DNA of 46,827 nt from Bordetella parapertussis (GTDB lineage: Bacteria > Pseudomonadota > Gammaproteobacteria > Burkholderiales > Burkholderiaceae_C): assembly GCA_945873925.1 (NCBI GenBank), contig CAMCES010000011.1, positions 1 to 46,827 of the forward strand, given 5' to 3'. Positions 42,139-46,827 of the stretch are shown here, piece by piece. The position numbers were made by a program, and so were the translations under genes. Numbering within the stretch: the stretch's first letter is position 1; each line of letters opens with the position of its first letter. A model generated the notes under the pieces. It searched no databases. It was not told where the DNA came from and saw only the letters and a list, made by a program, of their open reading frames with translations.

Positions 42139-43149
42139 TCAATCGCCAAACATTTTCTGCTTGAGCTCGCGTCTTTGTTGTGCCTCCAAAGACAAAGTAG
42201 CGGTGGGCCGAGCGATCAAACGCCCCACGCCAATGGGCTCGCCTGTTTCATCGCAAAAACCATAGTCACCACTGTCGATGCGGGATATGGATTGCTCAAT
42301 TTTCTTCAACAACTTGCGCTCGCGATCGCGGGTGCGCAACTCGAGTGCGTGTTCTTCTTCGATGGTTGCACGGTCTGCGGGGTCGGGCACGATCACCGTG
42401 TCTTCGCGCAAATGCTCGGTGGTTTCACCAGCATTGACCAAGATGCCGTTTTTCAACTGCACGAGTTTGTGGCGGAAAAATCCGAGTTGAAAACTGTTCA
42501 TGTAGTGGTCGTCTGACATGGCCATGATTTCGGCTTCGGTCACGGTTTCGGCTGTTTTGGTTTTCCAGTTGTTGGCCAGCTTGGGGTCTTTGACAGGAAT
42601 CATGGGTACCACCGCGGGCAGAGAGGGAACCGAGATCGGGCCGTAGCTGGACTTGGCGGTGGTCGAGGCCACACTTTGTCCAGGCGGTGGCGGCATCATG
42701 GCCATGGCTTTGGCGGCACGGGGTGACTTTTTGGTCACCTCGACTGCTGAGGGCACGGCCGCTGTGGTGGGTTTGACAGTTGAGGTTTTGGCGGCAACGG
42801 GTTTTGCCGCTTTGGCGGTCTTGGGAACAGTGGTCACGGATTTGGCGGCTGATTGAGCGGGTAACGGTTTCTTGGCAACAGTGGGCTTGCTGACCTTGGC
42901 GTTGGCCTTGGTGGTGGCCGACTTTTGAGAGGCTGTTTGACGTGTGGCAACTGCTTTTTTCACGACTGCTTTTTTCACGACTGCTTTTTTCACGACTGCT
43001 TTTTTGGAGACCGGTTTGGCTGTGCTTGCTTTTTTGACAGGGGCTTTCTTGGCAATGGGTTTTTTGACTGCCGCTTTTTTCACTGCAGTCTTTTTGGCTG
43101 CGGCTTTGGGCTGGGCTTTGCTGTTGGCGGGGCGCTTCGTCGTTTTCAC
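42139..43149 (-). CDS. dksA: RNA polymerase-binding factor DksA with long H1-like N-terminal extension
   Basis: The C-terminal roughly 135 residues of this 336-residue protein are a DksA/TraR domain. The coiled-coil tip motif DPADRA (Asp256, Asp259, Ala261) matches E. coli Asp71/Asp74/Ala76, which reach the polymerase active site with ppGpp. The zinc-finger region DYGFCDETGEPIG keeps only Cys299; the other three positions are Thr, Ser and Ala, so zinc is probably not bound. Residues about 1-165 are a Lys/Ala/Val/Pro-rich basic tail (KKAVVKK repeats) like histone H1, about twice the normal DksA length in total. Start GTG at 43149 with AGGAG upstream. Terminator at 42087-42112. Confidence 0.92.
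   Translation of the reverse strand: MKTTKRPANSKAQPKAAAKKTAVKKAAVKKPIAKKAPVKKASTAKPVSKKAVVKKAVVKKAVVKKAVATRQTASQKSATTKANAKVSKPTVAKKPLPAQSAAKSVTTVPKTAKAAKPVAAKTSTVKPTTAAVPSAVEVTKKSPRAAKAMAMMPPPPGQSVASTTAKSSYGPISVPSLPAVVPMIPVKDPKLANNWKTKTAETVTEAEIMAMSDDHYMNSFQLGFFRHKLVQLKNGILVNAGETTEHLREDTVIVPDPADRATIEEEHALELRTRDRERKLLKKIEQSISRIDSGDYGFCDETGEPIGVGRLIARPTATLSLEAQQRRELKQKMFGD
42946..43005 (-). repeat. 15-bp tandem repeat in the dksA tail
   Basis: Three perfect copies of CACGACTGCTTTTTT (plus-strand reading) at 42961, 42976 and 42991, plus an imperfect copy from 42946. On the coding strand each encodes the pentapeptide KKAVV. Identical copies suggest recent slippage and possible length variation between strains. 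Confidence 0.9.
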
Positions 43150-43282
43150 TGCAAGTCTCCTGACAGGTCGGCTTCAGGTGTCTTAACACCACGTCCATTG
43201 CTGCTGTTTGTTTTATGGGTTCATCTGCTTGCCCAGGCGATGGGTGAAATGCATACCCAAGCCAATGGCGCGCGGATTGTAC

Positions 43283-44356
43283 TCAGCTTAAGCACTGTTG
43301 CAGGCCTTGCAGAAAAATATCGCGAGGCAAATCGATCCCAATGAATACCATTTTGCTCATTCGCTTCTCATGGGGCTCCCAGGGTTGGCCCAAATCGCTG
43401 CCCATGAGCTGGTGCACACCTTGGAAAATCACTTTGCGCTCTGTGCCTTTCATGTGCAGCACGCCCTTGTAGCGCAACATCCGCGGTCCGTAAATATTGA
43501 CGATCGCGCCCAAAAAGTCTTCCAACTTGGCTGGGTCTAAGGGTCGGTCTGCCTTGAACACAAAGCTTTTGACATCGTCATCATGGTGGTGATGGTGTCC
43601 ATGGCCCTTGCCTGACGCAGGGTCGTGTTCGCCGTGGTGATCATGCTGGTGCGAGGGATGGTCGCAATGCTCGCCATCATGGTGGTGGTGGTCATGACCG
43701 CCATCGTTCAAAAAGTCTGGGTCAATTTCCAGCGTGGTGTTGAGGTTAAAGCCCCGCAAATCGAACACCTTGCTGATGGGGACTTCACCGAAATGCACGG
43801 TTTGTTGCGGCGCACGCGGGTTCATGTGTTTCAAGCGGTGCTGTAAAGCATCGAGCTCAGTGCTGCTGACCAAATCGCTTTTGCTGATGAAGATTTGGTC
43901 GGCAAAACCAATTTGGCGACGCGCTTCTTGGCGGTCATTCAAGGTTTGTGCCGCATGCTTGGCGTCCACCAAGGTCAAGACCGAATCCAGCAAAAAACTC
44001 TCAGCGATCTCGTCGTCCATGAAGAAAGTTTGGGCCACCGGGCCAGGGTCTGCCAAGCCTGTGGTTTCGATCACCACCCGCTCAAAGTCGAGTTCGCCTT
44101 TGCGCTTTTTCTCAGCCAAGTCTTGCAAGGTGGTGCGCAAGTCTTCGCGGATGGTGCAACACACACAGCCGTTGCTCATTTGCACGATGTGCTCGTTGGT
44201 ATCGGCCACCAAGATCTCGTTGTCGATGTTTTCCTCGCCGAATTCGTTTTCGATGATGGCGATCTTCATGCCATGCGACTCGGACAAAACGCGCTTGAGC
44301 AAGGTGGTCTTGCCTGAGCCTAAAAAACCAGTGAGCACGGTGGCGGGAATCAACAT
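43283..44356 (-). CDS. CobW/COG0523-family GTP-binding metallochaperone-like protein, His-rich
   Basis: A G3E-family P-loop GTPase of 357 residues. The P-loop GFLGSGKTT lies from residue 10, the CxCC metal motif (CVCC, 64-67) follows, then ETTGLADPGP, SKSD and a CobW C-terminal domain. Between the domains, residues 221-260 hold 18 histidines in 40 positions, a likely metal store or sensor. Members handle Zn, Co or Fe delivery; the metal here cannot be read, and no clear Zur site was found upstream. It lies between an rlmI-type gene (59-base gap) and dksA (133-base gap). Confidence 0.9.
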   Translation of the reverse strand: MLIPATVLTGFLGSGKTTLLKRVLSESHGMKIAIIENEFGEENIDNEILVADTNEHIVQMSNGCVCCTIREDLRTTLQDLAEKKRKGELDFERVVIETTGLADPGPVAQTFFMDDEIAESFLLDSVLTLVDAKHAAQTLNDRQEARRQIGFADQIFISKSDLVSSTELDALQHRLKHMNPRAPQQTVHFGEVPISKVFDLRGFNLNTTLEIDPDFLNDGGHDHHHHDGEHCDHPSHQHDHHGEHDPASGKGHGHHHHHDDDVKSFVFKADRPLDPAKLEDFLGAIVNIYGPRMLRYKGVLHMKGTERKVIFQGVHQLMGSDLGQPWEPHEKRMSKMVFIGIDLPRDIFLQGLQQCLS

Positions 44357-44415
44357 GGGACAACTTTCAACTGAACATGCAAAGCAAGAGTTTAGCCAGC
44401 ATTCAAGTAAGTGGC

Positions 44416-45633
44416 TTATTTCTTCATCAGTATCAATCCCTTGAGGTATTCGCCCTCGGGAAAATTGACCGTCATCGGGTGGTCGGGGGCGGCTTGCACG
44501 CGCTCCAGGATGTAGGCGTCTACCTGTGCATCGGTACCAGCCGAGGCAACGATTTTGTGGAACAACTCAGGCGGGATGCCACCCGAGCAACTGTAGGTGA
44601 ACAACACACCGCCAGGGGCGAGCAGTTTGAACGCCCAGCGGTTGATGTCTTTGTAAGCGCGGGCTGCGCGGTCTGCATGAGCAGCGCTTGGCGCGAATTT
44701 CGGCGGATCGAGCACGATGCCGTCAAACTGTCGGCCCTCTTTGTGCAAACTGCGCAAGGTGGCATTCACATCCGCGTCCATGAAACGCGCGTGACTCTCA
44801 TCAAACCCATTGCGCTGGACATTGGCTTGGGCTTTGGCGATGGCAGGGCCAGAGGAATCCACCGAAATCACTTCTGCCCCTGCACCCAAGGCGCCGCTTT
44901 GCCGCATGCCGCTCAGGGCCGCTACGCTGAAGCCCCCGGTATAGCAATAGCAGTTGAGTACTTGGCTCAAGTTCAAGCGCTTGGCGTACTCTGCAAACTT
45001 CGATCGGCTGTCACGCTGGTCGAGGTAAAAACCTGTTTTGTGGCCTTCGGCAATGTCGAGTTGCAAATGCCAGTCGTGTTCCTGGATCACGATGGCGGTG
45101 TCGTCACTTGCACCCTCGGCACGGTGCAACCACCCGGTGACGGCTGGCAAACCCTCTAAACCACGCACGCCCGAATCGGAACGCTCAAACACCCGTTTCG
45201 CATCGGTGTGAAACACCAAGGCTTTGACGATCTCGGTTTTGAAACGCTCTGTGCCGGCGGACAAAAACTGCGCGACCAAGGTGTCGTCATACCTGTCGAC
45301 GATCAAGCCAGGCAGGCCATCGGCTTCGCCGTGGATCAAACGCACCCCATTGCTGGGCACTTGCAGCCTTTGACGCATGGCCACTGCGGTTGCCACTTGA
45401 CGCTCAAAGAACGCACTGTCGATCCGCTCATCGGCGCGAAAGCTCCAGATGCGTGCTCGAATTTTCGAGGTGGGGCTGAAAGAAGCCCAGCCTAAAAACT
45501 GACCCGTGGCGGACTCGACCCGCACGGTTTCACCCGGGTCTGCACCGCCTTTGGCAATCGCTGAGTCAAACACCCACGGGTGAAAGCGCAAGGCAGAGCG
45601 TTCTTTGCCTGCTTTGAGGGTGATGGTTTTCAT
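44416..45633 (-). CDS. rlmI: RlmI-type 23S rRNA (cytosine-C5) methyltransferase
   Basis: A 405-residue class I SAM methyltransferase with an N-terminal PUA domain (MKTITLKAGKERSALRFHPWVF). A RlmI-like catalytic domain follows: GFYLDQRDSR, VLNCYCYTGGFSVAA (SAM site), VLDPPKFAPS and FTYSCSGGIPPELF with the catalytic-type cysteine. E. coli RlmI makes m5C1962 in 23S rRNA; the exact target here is inferred. The start is the ATG at 45633, overlapping the xerC stop as ATGA. The frame runs 112 codons further into xerC, but that extension is low-complexity shadow sequence. Confidence 0.88.
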   Translation of the reverse strand: MKTITLKAGKERSALRFHPWVFDSAIAKGGADPGETVRVESATGQFLGWASFSPTSKIRARIWSFRADERIDSAFFERQVATAVAMRQRLQVPSNGVRLIHGEADGLPGLIVDRYDDTLVAQFLSAGTERFKTEIVKALVFHTDAKRVFERSDSGVRGLEGLPAVTGWLHRAEGASDDTAIVIQEHDWHLQLDIAEGHKTGFYLDQRDSRSKFAEYAKRLNLSQVLNCYCYTGGFSVAALSGMRQSGALGAGAEVISVDSSGPAIAKAQANVQRNGFDESHARFMDADVNATLRSLHKEGRQFDGIVLDPPKFAPSAAHADRAARAYKDINRWAFKLLAPGGVLFTYSCSGGIPPELFHKIVASAGTDAQVDAYILERVQAAPDHPMTVNFPEGEYLKGLILMKK

Positions 45634-46568
45634 GGGGTTTTCCGACGCGCACGGGGGTGTGCGGCATCGTAGGCCTTGGCCAGATGTTGGTAGTCCAAAC
45701 GGGTGTAGACCTGCGTGGTGCTGATGTTGGCGTGTCCCAACAGTTCTTGCACCGCACGCAAGTCGCCGCTGGACTGTAAGACATGGCTGGCAAACGAGTG
45801 GCGCAACATGTGCGGATGGACAGGGGTGGCCATGCCCGCTTGCATGCCACGTTGACGCAGGCGCTGCCAAATCGATTGCGAAGTCAAGCGGGTGCCTCGC
45901 ATACCGACAAACAGGGCGGCTTGGTCTTTGGCTTGCGTGGGCAGGCCCTGGCTGCGCAAGGCAAGCCAAGCGTTCAAGGCTTGCATGGCTTGTTGGCCGA
46001 CAGGCACGCTGCGACGCTTGGCGCCTTTGCCCAACACATGCGCTTCGGCGCTGTCCATGTCAATCCATCCCAGCGCTTGGGCGCTGGCTTGGATGTCCAA
46101 ACCGGTCAGTTCGGCAACGCGCAAGCCACTGCTGTAGAGCAGTTCGACCATCGCCACATCACGCGCCTGCAGCCACGGGTCTTGCGTTTCTTGGCGAAAT
46201 TCACTCAACGAAACCGCATCGTCCACGTTGAGGGCTTTGGGCAAAGGTTTGGGCGATTTGGGAGCGCGCAGGCCAGCCATGGGGTTGCTGTCAATCACCG
46301 CTTCGCGCCCCAACCAGGTGTAAAAACCACGCCAACCTGAAACGATCAAGGCGATGCCGCGTGGCGTTCTGCCTGCGCTGTGCATGTCCGCCATCCAGCG
46401 GCGCACATGGTGGGTCTGCACTTCCTCGACCCGCAGACCCGCTTGTGCAGCCAAAGCCTGCAATCGCTTGAGGTCCTCGGTGTACAGGGCCAGCGTGCGG
46501 GCAGCCAAGCGTTTTTCAAACTGCGCATGCGCCAAATAGCGTTGGATCAAGGTCAGTTCAGCAGTCAT
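45630..46568 (-). CDS. xerC: Site-specific tyrosine recombinase XerC
   Basis: Acts with XerD at dif to resolve chromosome dimers. In the 312-residue product the N-terminal SAM-like core-binding domain is followed by the catalytic domain with the full set: Arg150 (SSGLRVAEL), Lys181 (GKGAKRR), His253/Arg256 (HPHMLRHSFA), His279 (LGHANI) and the nucleophile Tyr288 (VYTRLDY). Spacings of the last four match E. coli XerC. Location next to a DUF484 gene is typical of the chromosomal xerC rather than an integron or phage integrase. The start is ATG at 46568; GTG two codons upstream is possible and no strong ribosome-binding site decides. Confidence 0.95.
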   Translation of the reverse strand: MTAELTLIQRYLAHAQFEKRLAARTLALYTEDLKRLQALAAQAGLRVEEVQTHHVRRWMADMHSAGRTPRGIALIVSGWRGFYTWLGREAVIDSNPMAGLRAPKSPKPLPKALNVDDAVSLSEFRQETQDPWLQARDVAMVELLYSSGLRVAELTGLDIQASAQALGWIDMDSAEAHVLGKGAKRRSVPVGQQAMQALNAWLALRSQGLPTQAKDQAALFVGMRGTRLTSQSIWQRLRQRGMQAGMATPVHPHMLRHSFASHVLQSSGDLRAVQELLGHANISTTQVYTRLDYQHLAKAYDAAHPRARRKTP

Positions 46569-46581
46569 CAACACAAGGGGT

Positions 46582-46827
46582 TCAGCGCAAGCGAGTCAAC
46601 GCAGCGCTGGCCAAATCGGCAATGCGCGAGAGCAAGTCGGTGCCCATCGAGGAATGAAACCGCTGGGGGTCAGGAGAGGCGAGCACCAGCAAGCCGACCA
46701 TGGTTTTGTCTTCCGTGTTTGCATCCGCATCGGTCTCCAGTACCCAAGGTGTGTAGGTGATGCGCAAGGGCAGCATGGCCAGCGATTGCACTTCATGCGG
46801 ATGCTGTAGCCATTGCACCGCCTCAAA
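46582..46827 (-). CDS. DUF484 family protein (C-terminal part)
   Basis: The frame is open to the right edge of the window, so only the last 81 residues are seen. They end in LLVLASPDPQRFHSSMGTDLLSRIADLASAALTRLR (read in parts), the conserved end of the GAF-like DUF484 family that commonly precedes xerC in proteobacteria. Function is unknown. The stop is 13 bases before the xerC start, suggesting co-transcription. Confidence 0.85.
   Translation of the reverse strand, partial: FEAVQWLQHPHEVQSLAMLPLRITYTPWVLETDADANTEDKTMVGLLVLASPDPQRFHSSMGTDLLSRIADLASAALTRLR

Noticed and set aside
43178..43190. GGTGT/ACACC inverted repeat in the dksA leader.
   Set aside because: With only five pairs and no known operator pattern, it is too weak to call.
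45634..45969. A 112-residue N-terminal extension of the RlmI-type protein.
   Set aside because: It lies entirely inside xerC in another frame, and MKTITLKAGKERS is the family start with an ATGA overlap.

Overview
The window is a chromosomal stretch of a betaproteobacterium. Protein sequences and gene order point to Burkholderiales, most likely a Comamonadaceae-type freshwater organism (my inference). The supporting orders are ffh next to a ccsA-like gene, accB-accC-prmA-DUF3426-pfkB, DUF484-xerC, and a dcw cluster running from mraZ to lpxC. MurE carries the DNPR motif for meso-diaminopimelate and LpxC is present, so the cell is Gram-negative. No insertion sequence, prophage, CRISPR array, tRNA or rRNA was seen. 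Coding density is very high and the only near-300-base gap lies between mraZ and dksA.

Layout, left to right. 1-3434: the 3' end of miaB, ffh on the minus strand, then a ccsA-like gene, a small zinc-ribbon membrane protein and ampD on the plus strand. 3435-7847: class Ia ribonucleotide reductase nrdA-nrdB behind a promoter overlapped by two NrdR-type boxes. 7848-8578: a hairpin-rich gap and a histone-H1-like Lys/Ala repeat gene with a strong terminator. 8577-14112 (minus): accB-accC-prmA-DUF3426-pfkB, preceded by a TlpA-like redoxin and a conserved protein of unknown function. 14156-15568: mpl (plus). 15590-16871 (minus): a DAHP synthase gene behind a phenylalanine-rich leader peptide and an intrinsic terminator, which together form a transcription attenuator. 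16906-19579 (minus): tldD and rodA. 19619-23736 (plus): an RNase II-family gene, a TonB-like gene, mtgA and ruvC, tightly overlapped. 23737-41845 (minus): the complete dcw cluster mraZ-rsmH-ftsL-ftsI-murE-murF-mraY-murD-ftsW-murG-murC-ddl-ftsQ-ftsA-ftsZ-lpxC. 41846-42138: the mraZ control region and the dksA terminator. 42139-46827 (minus): a DksA with a long H1-like tail, a His-rich CobW-family GTPase, an RlmI-type methyltransferase, xerC and the 3' part of a DUF484 gene.

Functionally the window is dominated by envelope growth and division: peptidoglycan precursor synthesis (mur genes, mraY, ddl), polymerisation (ftsI, ftsW, rodA, mtgA), recycling (ampD, mpl), the divisome (ftsL, ftsQ, ftsA, ftsZ) and lipid A commitment (lpxC). 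Supply functions surround it: deoxynucleotides (nrdAB), malonyl-CoA (accBC) and aromatic precursors (DAHP synthase).

The genes are mostly conventional. The most interesting signals are regulatory or structural. They are a compact two-state Phe attenuator on the DAHP synthase gene, with a possibly leaderless leader peptide; the NrdR box pair sitting on the nrdA promoter; three successive hairpins between nrdB and the H1-like gene; a four-repeat MraZ operator; and a DksA fused to a histone-H1-like tail. From memory of related genomes, aroQ and aroE are missing from their usual places here. Starts were chosen from ribosome-binding sites, overlaps and family N-termini, and nothing was confirmed by database search.
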